Origin: Amphiura filiformis
Taxonomy: Eukaryota; Echinodermata; Ophiuroidea; Amphilepidida; Amphiuridae
Direction of reading: 5' to 3'
Assembly: GCF_039555335.1 (NCBI RefSeq)
Contig: NC_092647.1
Location: 19,380,946 to 19,444,945 of the forward strand
Length of the DNA stretch: 64,000 nucleotides
Position numbers and translations under genes: made by a program. This document shows positions 56,201 through 64,000 of this stretch, in pieces. Within the stretch, counting starts at the first letter, position 1, and each line of letters begins with the position of its first letter. The notes beneath the pieces are model-generated. The model was given only the letters and a program-made list of their open reading frames with translations, was not told where the DNA came from and ran no database searches.

Positions 56201-59200
56201 CTCACAGGAGAGTCGAAAGTATGAAGAAGAAATGACCATTGAAATGTTGTATGATATTGTTGATAATTCTCTGTCATTCAAGCATCCCCTGCTCATTGAT
56301 GACATGAATTTGTATGAGCTTGTAAAAAGGAAGCAACTAAAATTAAGCTTTCAAGACTGAATGAGATTTATATGAACACTTTTGCAGATACTTGCAGGGT
56401 TAAAGCAAAATAAAAAATCACCAAATGTTGATAAAAGTTGTCTGAGGAAATATCCGTTTCAAGTAGAAAAAGAGGACTACTGGGCACAGTATACAGGGTG
56501 TCCCAGAATGATCTGTACCGGGAAAGATGGAATTTTTTAGGTATGAAGGGCATGTTGAATGGTCATATTGTTTTATATTTTAAGATCTACATATATTTAG
56601 CTTTCTCAGATTTTTTAGATTTTAAAAATGGGACGTTTCTAGTAGAAGTTATAGCAGATTAAATAAAAATGGTGAATTCTAAGTTTTGACAACGCAACCT
56701 ATTTTGAAAATCTGTAACATTACTAACCGTTCAGCACAAAGTTATTTGGAAAAAGTGGTGCAGGTATTTTAGTTGTGCCCTGTTCATATTTCCACTAAAT
56801 AGCCGATATTTATCTATTATTTATGACATTAAGAAGCAATCATTATTATGGAATTACGGATTTGTGGCCTAATCCCATTCTCTCTTTGGCGGTAGTTTTT
56901 TTTAAACTGTATTTAAAAATATAGTTATTGTGGTGTGAGGTCCATGTCATTTGAAATGCTTGCAGAGATCGAACTGGTTGTGGTACAGGAAAGACGGCTC
57001 CTCAATTTACTGTACAGCAGCGTGGGTATATTGCAATAACTTCCTGGCAAACCGGCAGCTATGTTGAGACTCAAAGAAGATTCATTAGACGATAGTGTAT
57101 AACGTAAAGAAGTTTGACGAGCACGGAACTGTCAGGAACCGGCAGAGTGAAGCTTCAGGTGCTCGTAAGCATGGTTAGACTCTAAGAAGTAGAGCGAACA
57201 TTGTATCTGTCCGGCAAGCTTTAAGGCGCAACCGGTAACAGTAGTTGTCGTCGAAATGCTGTGCCAAACATCCCACGTTCTTCATTTAATCGTTTAGTGC
57301 CATTTTTCAAAGGTATGAGAGTCGTTTTTCATCGATTTTACATTATTGCATGCCACGCCAAAACAAATAGAGGTAGCGTGCTGAAATTAACAGAATAAGT
57401 AGGAGACATGTCCAACATTATAATGCTGGTATCAAAAATAGATACACTGCCCGTCTTCTATTTTTAGTTATTTTTGCAAACACGGTACAAATCATTCTGG
57501 GACACCCTGTACCTATGACATCATTGACATGACCCGGAGGGGGTTCTCCCTGGTTAAAGGTATACGGGGATGTGCCACGGTTTTGGGGGTACCTTAGCAA
57601 TTTTGGTATGTCGATTGGTGGGTTTGCAGTGGAGACAATACACCAAATTGGGTGCATTAAGGCAAAAGTGCCCATAAAAGCGCCAAATTGTGTGCTTTTT
57701 GGGTGTTTTTTGGGAAAAATTGGAATACTATAGCTGTAACTTTAATAAGGTGTCATTTTAAAATTGAAAATGTATCCACATTTCACTATTAACTCCATTT
57801 ATAGTGGCATCATCCATGTGGTTTATTCATGGCAGCGATTTAAACAATATAAATCCTAAAGTGAGACATACGTTGAATTTTGAATATATGTGATAATAAC
57901 TGGCAATACTGTATAGAAGGAAATATGTGACTCCTCGCCACAACTGAGCCCGGATGTCGCCAATCATCATTTTTGAGATATTCAACCAAAATATTATGCT
58001 TGAAATTAGCTTTAAAATGATGTATATCATGTCTATAGTACTTGACATTTAAGTAGTGAAAATCAATAAAACAGTCAATAAATCCTTTCTTTCCTATTGT
58101 TTATTGTTAAGTTCGATGGAGCATATCTCAATAGTGGCACTGGCGACATCCGGGCTCAGTTGTGGCGAGGAGTCACATATTTTCCGAACTCAAATTTGAA
58201 ATTTAAATTCACATACTAAGTGTTCTTAGGGTAATTTTTAACCTTAATATTGCGTTCATTCCACAATAATTTTAAGGATGTGTACTATTTTTAAGACTAA
58301 CCTTGTAAAAAGCTGGAAATATCTAAATTGTCATATTAAACGCCAGCTATGGCAACACCCATATGGCTTAGAAATAACACTGACCATCCCAGATTATCAA
58401 ATTGAATATGAAATTAACTTTCTTTCTAAAAAGATATGTTCCGTATGAAGGTGAAGTTTCATTTTCATATCTTTTAACTTAAGGCGAGACTTGTGTTGAA
58501 TTTTGAAAAAATAGGAAAATATCTGGCAACACTGTATAAACTGATGTTTTCCCCCCCGATCAAAATAACTTTTTCATAAGGCCAATGTATCATCTCAACA
58601 TGACGAGGTCGATGTTTCTTTCTATATTATAGAAATGCAATTTGGTATTTTTATGACTTGTAAAAAGTTGAAAATATCCAAAAATCACAATTAAACCCCA
58701 ATTATGGCAACACCCATGTGGTTTAGAACAACACTGACCATTATAACTGATCAAATTTGATATGAATAAAAACTCTCTTTCTAATAAATGTTCCTTGAAA
58801 GGATGATGTTTCATTTTCACATCATTTAACTTAAGGTGAAATTTGTGTTGAATTTCGAAAAATAGGAAAATGTCTGGCAACACTGTATATACAGATGTGT
58901 TTTCCCCAAGCTCAAATGTAATTTTTTCATAAGACCAATGTATCATCTCAACATGCTGTGGTCGATGTTGAAATCGGAACACTACCATATGGTTTATGAG
59001 CTATACAAAGTTGGTATATTTTCATACTTTGAAAAAATTGAAAAACACCCTATTTCAAATAAATGGTATAACCCACCCTGACATCTGGTGATTATTTTTA
59101 TACTTTCATTATGCATCTAAGGTTTGACCTATTCATACCTTATAAAGAAAAAATCATATTTATATTGTGTATATTAGTAACACTGGCTTCAAAACTTGAC

Positions 59201-62047
59201 AATTTGACTGCTGAAAAATGCAAAAATTGTGAAAATAGGCCTAAAATTGAAATTTGCCTGTTACCATGGCAACGGGGATATTTTTCCTAAATTTATCCCA
59301 TGTGTGTTAGTTTGAGGTCAAGGTCCATCAAATATGAAAGTATAAAGAAAATCTATTTTTGACCGTGGCAATTATATTCTCAAAAATAACAGATAGTTCC
59401 TCTTAAACGCCATAAAATAAACGTACATTTTTATTAAAATGTTTATTATACAGTACAGTAGTATTTTTCACATATAATTTGTGATGTTCTCGTATAAATG
59501 TTTCAACTTAATGGAGAGAAAAACATCAGACTCGGACATGTGAAATAGGTGCAGAATTCAGCGTACTTGATTTACTTCGAACCAAATTGCGTGTGACTTT
59601 GTCAATGTATACAAATAGAAAAAAAAACAAAAAGTGGTGGGGGTCAAGAATTTTCAGAACAAAAGGGTGCCTCAGTAAAAAGCGTGGGGGTCAGGAATTT
59701 TCAGTATAAAGGGTGCCTCAATAAAAAGGGTGGGTGTAAAATAAAAAAGGGTGGGAGTCAAACCCCACTGCCGAGTATGGGCCCTGCATGTCTCTTGGAT
59801 CACCAAATTTTGAGAAAGTGCGGGCGATATACATTAATTTTACTTGGCCTAACATGCGTAACTGCATTGTATGAATGCAGAATGCTGTATCTACCAAAAA
59901 TGATAGCTTGCGATTTTTGCTCCGAATGCAACTATCGTTTGCAAATTTGAAGTTTCACTAAGAGGAATCCATATCACTTGGTTGGTATTTCCAATGGTTT
60001 GATAAGTATATATTTGCCCCACACACATTTGTCCTACAATCTCTTGCAACATGTACCAGTGCTTGCCTGCTTCATGAACAGATAAAATTATTACAATTAT
60101 AATTACTCGACTCTCGTTCTTAAGGGGGTACTACACCCTGACCAATTTTGTGCCTATTTTTGCATTTTTCTCAAAAATTATAGCACATTGGTGACAAATA
60201 AGATACATGTATGTAATATATTATAGTGGCAAGGACTACAACTACTGTACTGAAAATTCAGCAACTCAAAGCAAGTAGTTATTGATTTATTGAACAATTA
60301 TTGGTTTTCCCTCATTTTTGACTGTAACTCCACAACTGTTGTCTGTACTGAAATAAAATTTCCAGTGCAATAGTTGTAGTCCTTGCCCCTATAATATACA
60401 TCTTACTTGTCGCCAATGTGCTATAATTTTTGAGAAAAATGCAAAAAACGGCACACAATTGGGCAGGAGTGTAGTACGGTACCCCTAATTATTCTAGACA
60501 GTTCATTTGATAATTGTATTGAACAACCACAGCAGTTTGGGACTATTTATATCAAGTCAGTAGAGTATTTATTTAGGCATTTTCATATTCTCATTTCTTT
60601 CCTGTTTTTTCTTTCTTCTAGGTAAAAACAGCTCATTGAAATATGGAGGGAAGCCAAGAGCAGAGGTAAGGACTCTACATGTACATGTCAAAGTAAAATT
60701 TGGTGTAAATGCATAAAATTACACTTATTTCTAATCTAAGCTTTTTAGGGCATATGGCTTTTCTGCAGGGGGAGGGCAACATTTGTTTTACCTTTTTTTG
60801 GGACTATATGTATGATGCAATGGTAGCAGGTTTTTATTTTATTTATTTTGTTATTAAATTTCAAATCATACGCTATTTAAACAATCTCTAAGTTAATAAA
60901 AATCAATAAAACAAAAATTGCAGTATACATAATGCATGTATATACTTCAAACTTTTTGTACCAGGAATAACTTTAAAGATAGTGTGTAAAGTATTATTCA
61001 GATTTCCTTTGACAGCTTAACCTTCGCGTATGTACGTGCGCGACATCAAGCGTGTGCATTGGACCTTGTGCAAATAATACGCGCTGGACGACTAGCAGTA
61101 CGCTTAATTTGTATTTAACATGTGTGTTCACCCTGACAACCGGGAACACTAGATACTGTCAGACAATTTATTTTTCATTCAGGTTATGCGGTGCTATAAC
61201 TATTGTGATACGCTTTGTTTACTTCCAAAATCCTATTGCGTTACAGTCATGGGTAGCGCTAGGTTGCTTTTTGGGGTCCCGGACCCACCCAAATAGAGTT
61301 TGGACCCCCTGTTTTTAAATTTTCTGCAAGTTCAGGGGTCCCTGCAGACCCCCAGTTTTTCAATCTAGCGCTATTGCAGACATACTATTTATGCTGCATT
61401 TGTGCAACTCGGACTCACCAAACTCTGCGGAGGACACTGGAGTGTTTAGTTCTAGCGCTACCCCTGGTTACAGTCATGGTCTCATGCTTCACTGATTACT
61501 GTAAAAGTCAAAATTTTCGCGAGAAGATATTTTCACGATTGTGAAGATTTTGTCAATTGCGCGAGAATTGAATTTTGCAGTTTTGATATTGATACAATAG
61601 AAACCTAATGCAAAAGGTTATTTTCGTGAGTTTTTATTTTCGCGATTTTATGTCCACTACAGTATGACGCGATTTGAGATAGCTGATAGCTCTGTCCTTT
61701 TATCCATCGCCAGTTAGCAGTGGCCTGGATTAAGGATAGACTTCTCGATCAAATCCCAGGATGAGGATTTTGGGTTCTAGGACTCGAATCAGAGAAGGGA
61801 GTGAGGTGTTTGCAAATTTCATTTTTTAAAGATCAACAAGCAGGTCTTCTGTAACTTTTTGTTCTCATTCTCAATTATGTACTTACTTGAAGATAAATCT
61901 CATGTTTATATTATTGTGATTTTCTTTCAGACAACAAGTGGGACCCTGGAATCGGGGGGTTCGCTACCGAGATCGGCTACCACACCCAGACAGAAGAAGA
62001 TTGGCCACAGACGAGTGGACAAGCTGGGAGAAACAACTTACAAAAAG
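50109..62047 (+). CDS. PIP5K1: Phosphatidylinositol 4-phosphate 5-kinase type I, N-terminal three exons
   Basis: PIP5K1 makes PI(4,5)P2 from PI4P at the plasma membrane. Coding exons 50109-50202, 60622-60665 and 61931-62047 join in frame (phase 1, then phase 0) to 85 residues. The last exon encodes KKIGHRRVDKLGETTYKK, which closely matches the conserved KKIGHR..GETTYKK stretch just before the kinase core of type I PIP kinases. The start ATG sits in AAAATGGCGGAG and opens an acidic MAEAELEA segment, a common design for these genes. The next exon (expected to begin near SALKGAIQLGI) is not in the window. Intron 1 is 10.4 kb and filled with mobile elements; introns 2 and 3 hold MITEs. Confidence 0.8.
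50411..51739 (-). CDS. Reverse-transcriptase part of the CR1-like element
   Basis: An open frame of about 440 codons covers RT motifs 1-7 and the downstream domain (LYKSLIRPHLDYSIQAWRPY, RRADLIQTYRIFTG), ending at a stop just before GGGCTTAAAAGCCC. Length and motif order fit the C-terminal two thirds of a CR1/Jockey-group ORF2. Confidence 0.85.
   Translation of the reverse strand: MENGKCNTCVQEGPRSSAGNYRPISLTSVVCKTMEKLIKDQVTTHLDKHNLIRDTQHGFMKGRSCTTNLLMHLETVTKHIAEEHPVDVIYLDLQKAFDKVPHKRLLQKLKAHGIEGQVLRWIQAWLADRKQRVVVQGAKSKTSDVSSSVVQGSVLGPLCFLIFMNDLEINIISEISKFADDTKMTSKVGSDVEIQKLQDDLDKLMDWSDKWKMSLNVDKCSVMHIGHNNPQHQYQMKNKALASTTEEKDLGVWTENTLKVGKQVAEATKKANRTLGMVKRTFKYRSKKIVLQLYKSLIRPHLDYSIQAWRPYQQKDIKLLEGVQRRATKIIPELKSKPYHERLKELNLMTLEDRRRRADLIQTYRIFTGIDNIKPTDMFQLAEYQGTRGHPMKLQKQHMRVDTRRYFYSQRVITDWNRLPNSTVLAPTINDFKSKLQTFLGY
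51652..53283 (-). CDS. Endonuclease and RT-start part of the CR1-like element
   Basis: Endonuclease/exonuclease/phosphatase-fold region with the D(F/N) motif GDFNF and SDHQ near its end, then a basic linker (KKKKAWQKFKTTKSETDKEH) and RT motif 0 (SPRLLRELASELAEPLAIIF). The upstream start is not visible. Confidence 0.85.
   Translation of the reverse strand: MSRPTSHGHGHGDGKQSADKPQEHPQQEKLKCWFVNARSIIKQWDIFECRILQEDKPDVIGVVETWLDKDIADAEVQLPGYQLFRGDREKETKRSGGAALYLKHSIEAVRREDFEFKEAVWCEISNVNTEQNQKEKAGILIGAVYKTQVVTDEELDQLYRDLKKAAETKHDIVLMGDFNFREIDWDLLQATTSKGNDFLELVQDNLWTQHVLEPTREDSILDLVLSSEPDMIDDLQVHDKLGTSDHQIVTWDMICSIKAGTVAHSRNYGKGNYEEMRKKLHNRNWEEEYRNKCTQEAWTCLKTELDSLAEEHIPMKTNQQQTKPKWMTRATMKAVRKKKKAWQKFKTTKSETDKEHYRDCEKAAKKKIREAKYKYEKSIADSIKENPKGFYAYTRSKRKVKDTVGPLKNKDGDVIPPGKETAEELNNFFTSVFTEEGDEPPEAPRMFNGEESEILRTMTIEPEQVEKHLLGLNPSKAAGPDNASPRLLRELASELAEPLAIIFNLSLKEGYVPEEWRMANVTPVYKKGQDHQLEITDRLVSHQ
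53606..54860 (+). repeat. Left arm of a 5.8-kb inverted repeat
   Basis: Starts CGTTTAAGAGGCATTATCTG and is mirrored by the right arm ending at about 59412. It contains tandem, diverged copies of a segment with GTTGAGATGATACAT and CAGTGTTGCCAGA (near 54075, 54434 and, just beyond the arm, 55009). The similar open frames in the two arms are a consequence of this duplication. Confidence 0.85.
55272..55862. mobile_element. 590-bp palindromic MITE in the spacer of the inverted repeat
   Basis: Arms reach almost to the centre: the outer part has GACCTGAGAGCACATCAGAC, mirrored by GTCTGATGTGCTCTCAGGTC. The inner part has ATCTATATCTTC hairpins around TTTTTTGGGGAAAAA. The ends are near AAGGGTT and AACCCCTTAA. 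Confidence 0.9.
56492..57515 (+). mobile_element. Decayed mariner-like element
   Basis: Ends TACAGGGTGTCCCAGAATGAT and ATCATTCTGGGACACCCTGTA-type inverted repeats (the right copy has one change) of mariner style. Between 56985 and 57270 the plus strand shows a transposase N-terminus: FTVQQRGYIAITSWQTGSY, VETQRRFIR, then KKFDEHGTVRNRQS-like fragments broken by stops and shifts. No DDD/DDE core is left in the 1-kb unit. Confidence 0.75.
57863..59412 (-). repeat. Right arm of the 5.8-kb inverted repeat, with a nested insertion
   Basis: Reverse complement of the left arm from TACGTTGAATTTTGAAT to the terminal AACAGATAGTTCCTCTTAAA. It differs from the left arm by substitutions and by a 250-bp insertion at 57927-58176. 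Confidence 0.85.
57927..58176. mobile_element. MITE with 36-bp perfect inverted ends and ATAT target duplication
   Basis: GTGACTCCTCGCCACAACTG, continuing to GGATGTCGCCA, is matched 36 of 36 by the right end at 58141-58176. Flanks read AAATAT before and ATATTT after. The left arm of the surrounding inverted repeat keeps the uninterrupted AAATATTT, an empty site, which defines a 4-bp ATAT duplication. Confidence 0.95.
59413..60121 (+). repeat. PIP5K1 intron 1, including a 57-bp minisatellite (59632-59755)
   Basis: GTGGGGGTCARGAATTTTCAG and AAAGGGTGCCTCARTAAAAA alternate in two full copies and a third shortened one between 59632 and 59755. The rest shows nothing recognisable. Confidence 0.75.
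60123..60486. mobile_element. MITE-like element with GGGGTACTACACCCTG ends
   Basis: GGGGGTACTACACCCTGACC..AATTTTGTGCC and ..GGCAAGGACTACAACTA at the left are mirrored to the right end GTAGTACGGTACCCC. It ends 136 bases before PIP5K1 exon 2. Confidence 0.9.
60622..60665 (+). CDS. PIP5K1: PIP5K1 exon 2
   Basis: A 44-bp exon after TTTCTTTCTTCTAG encodes (S)KNSSLKYGGKPRAE and ends at a full codon before GTAAGG. Phase matches exon 1 and exon 3. Confidence 0.65.
61251..61467. mobile_element. MITE in PIP5K1 intron 2 with a 10-12-bp target duplication
   Basis: GGGTAGCGCTAG and CTAGCGCTACCCC are inverted ends. The element is bracketed by a direct repeat TTACAGTCATGG (61241-61252 and 61468-61479). 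Long duplications of about 9-10 bp suggest Mutator-type mobilisation. Confidence 0.8.
61931..62047 (+). CDS. PIP5K1: PIP5K1 exon 3
   Basis: A 117-bp exon after GTGATTTTCTTTCAG encodes a Ser/Thr/Gly-rich linker (TTSGTLESGGSLPRSATTPR), then QKKIGHRRVDKLGETTYKK, the family-diagnostic stretch. Donor GTAGGT, phase 0. Confidence 0.85.
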
Positions 62048-62241
62048 GTAGGTTGGATCACCAGAGGAATATATTAGCATAGGTTTTAGGTTTTAATCAA
62101 ATCAGAACAATTTTAAATTTTGCCCCGGTGTAAACTTTGACCCTGGATATCTTGGGGTGCCCACTGAGCACCTGATATTGGGCATCCAATATATACCATA
62201 CCTCAGACACCAACATTAAAGCAAAAATGTCAGTCATGCCT

Positions 62242-62611
62242 AAAGTCCGATCCTGACTCCACTTCGCAGCATGATGCGATGCTTTTCAAACATTGCAGCA
62301 TCGCACAGTGAAATGTACATTTTAATTTCATCGCACAATTTTGCAATGTTTTAAAAGCATGTGGGACCTGCATCTCCTTTTTCATGTAAGGTCATTCTAC
62401 TGACCTTGATTTTCCAGCAGCCAATCACAGGTGCGCACGGCTGCGATATCGCAGCACGGTGCGAAAAAGTTGAACATTTTCCAACTCCATCATGGACCGA
62501 AATTTCCACAGCGCGATGAGAATTTTCACCGCTGAGCTCGTAAAAACCTGGCTCAGATTACAGTTTTTATAGCATCGCATTGCGCTGCGAAGTGAAGTCA
62601 GGATCAGATTT
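62242..62611. mobile_element. MITE-like element in PIP5K1 intron 3
   Basis: CCGATCCTGACTCCACTTCG..CAGCATGATGCGATGC at the left is mirrored by GCATCGCATTGCGCTGCGAA..TGAAGTCAGGATCAG at the right. The interior repeats GCATCGCA/TGCGATGC words. Confidence 0.85.
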
Positions 62612-62679
62612 AACCCAAGTTCTACCTGACTTTATTCTTTACGTACACTTCCATGAAAAATGTAGATCTTCACTCGCAT

Positions 62680-62905
62680 TTTAGTGATGTTTCACCTTAC
62701 ACTAGTCGTTTCATTAGACCGCAGAAAAGGAAAAGACTCTTTAAACAAAGACGAGGGAGCCTGTTCACTTAGTAAAATCTTTGACCAACACTTCATGCCC
62801 TCTACGGCAGGCAGTTCCTGTTGCCTTTAACAGCCAGATGGGTTGCCAGTCTGAGGAAACCTCTTGTGTAGTGGTGAAACGTCACTAAAAATGTTGTTTC
62901 AAGTC
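62680..62905. repeat. Inverted-end repeat with TAGTGATGTTTCACC
   Basis: ATTTTAGTGATGTTTCACC at 62678-62696 is inverted as GGTGAAACGTCACTAAAAAT at 62873-62892. Non-coding; family not identified. Confidence 0.6.
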
Positions 62906-64000
62906 AGGCAAAATAACACAGAAGTGTCTATGACAGACCACATAAATCTCTTTAAAACTCAACTTTTAAAAACCTTTGAAGTTTTGTGTGATATTATGTA
63001 TATATAGCTTGATGCATTTATAAACAAGATTGATACCATTTTTTGTATTATTTGCTTTGAAACCAAAGTTAATGAATAAAAATGAACTTCTTCCATGGAA
63101 ACTTCAGTGTTTTTTGCCTGACAGTTTTGATCACAGACCAACAGAGGGCGTATCAAATGTAAACACATATGTCACCTCATCTATAGGTAATGCCACAGTC
63201 AGAAAATCTTGGGAGTGTAATTTGCATATTTCCGTTATTATGATAATGAGCTAATTTGCATATTTTGTGCTGAAATTAGCCCTCCGTCCATCTGGATACT
63301 GTGTGTCTCGTGAATGGATATGCGCCAGGCGGATCCACTTATGATATTCTATGATAGGTTAGTTAGGCCACCGTTTAAAACTCTAAATATGGAGGTCTAA
63401 TTTACATATTTGTTATTATGATAATGAGTTATTTATCTTTTTTTTTTCATTTTTTATTTTTAACAAACATTTTCTACTTGCATTTTTCAAAAAATATTTT
63501 CTTCCAAATGTTTTTTTTTTTCAAAAAACAACAAAAACACAGCACATATGTCAAAGTGGAAGCATTGTTGTTGTTGATGCAAAAGTGTCGAGAACTCCAA
63601 AATTCTTGTTGGTTTCGCATACTTTGGTCATTGAAGTATCTCATTGAAAAACTTGTGAAAATGAGTGAATGTTCTTTGTCATCCAGTAGTTGTGGAGTTT
63701 TAGAACGCAGCAAAGTTGCAAAAATTGAAGTACTTAGTAAGTTCCAGCATTTGATTTATTTCCAAAACTAATACTTGTTATTAGCAAAGATATACCCGGT
63801 AACACAAACAAAAAACAGACAAATTGGGATCCAGATTTTAGCATACCTCTGCCCATACAGGCCAAAGAACAAAACATTCTCAGGCATGAGAATTTTCAGG
63901 TTTTTTTATTTAATTTCAGCCTGTTTCGGTACTTTTTGCCCAATTTCACACACATTTTCAGGGTTTTTTTAGGAAAGTGTCGTCTCATGCCTGCATTCTG
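62906..64000. other. PIP5K1 intron 3, rest of the window
   Basis: No further PIP5K1 exon was recognised up to the right edge. AATTTGCATATTT words recur near 63220-63410 with ATTATGATAATGAG between them. T-runs lie near 63430-63530. Confidence 0.5.

Noticed and set aside
54042-58988. Two similar open frames (107 and 132 codons) facing each other
   Set aside because: They are the same non-coding repeat seen in the two arms of the inverted repeat; neighbouring diverged units break the frame.
1-64000. CRISPR arrays, operons, bacterial promoters and ribosome binding sites
   Set aside because: The window is eukaryotic; repeats found are inverted or simple and have no regular spacer structure.

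Overview
The window looks like nuclear DNA of a marine invertebrate deuterostome, most probably an echinoderm. It is AT-rich, genes have short coding exons in long introns with GT..AG borders, and the introns are packed with small foldback elements. Words such as TAGGCCTA and TACATGTA recur throughout. The gene set (an LRR-GPCR of the GRL101/relaxin-receptor type, lineage-expanded TIR genes, PIP5K1) fits, but the species assignment is inference.

Layout. (1) 4992-5680, minus: first coding exon of a type II membrane M1 aminopeptidase; the rest lies beyond the left edge. (2) 14555-19251, plus: an ARM-TIR gene with two apparent frameshifts, a decayed array of partial copies of its fourth exon, histone-type stem-loops in its second intron, and no SAM domain. 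(3) 26339-31349, plus: an intact five-exon paralogue encoding 658 residues in the order ARM repeats, TIR, SAM. Both genes keep the glutamate and the SxxYxxSxxCxxE signature of NAD-cleaving TIR domains, and in both the glutamate codon is split by a phase-1 intron. (4) 36070-39990, minus: an intronless 1306-residue LRR-GPCR. (5) 50109-62047, plus: the first three coding exons of PIP5K1, with a 10.4-kb first intron that holds a CR1-like retrotransposon and a 5.8-kb inverted repeat; the kinase domain lies beyond the right edge.

Between and inside the genes are more than twenty foldback or MITE-like elements, remnants of Tc1-like and mariner-like transposases, two non-LTR retrotransposons, a tRNA-derived sequence, simple repeats, a 0.75-kb polypurine tract and a degenerate telomere-like tract.

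The most unusual system is the tandem ARM-TIR(-SAM) pair. It uses the domain types of SARM1 (an ARM sensor, SAM oligomerisation, a TIR NADase) but puts the SAM domain after the TIR, and all its exons are joined in phase 1. The neighbouring copy seems to have lost the SAM at exactly such a boundary. A role in NAD-based immune or cell-death signalling is inferred from the families.
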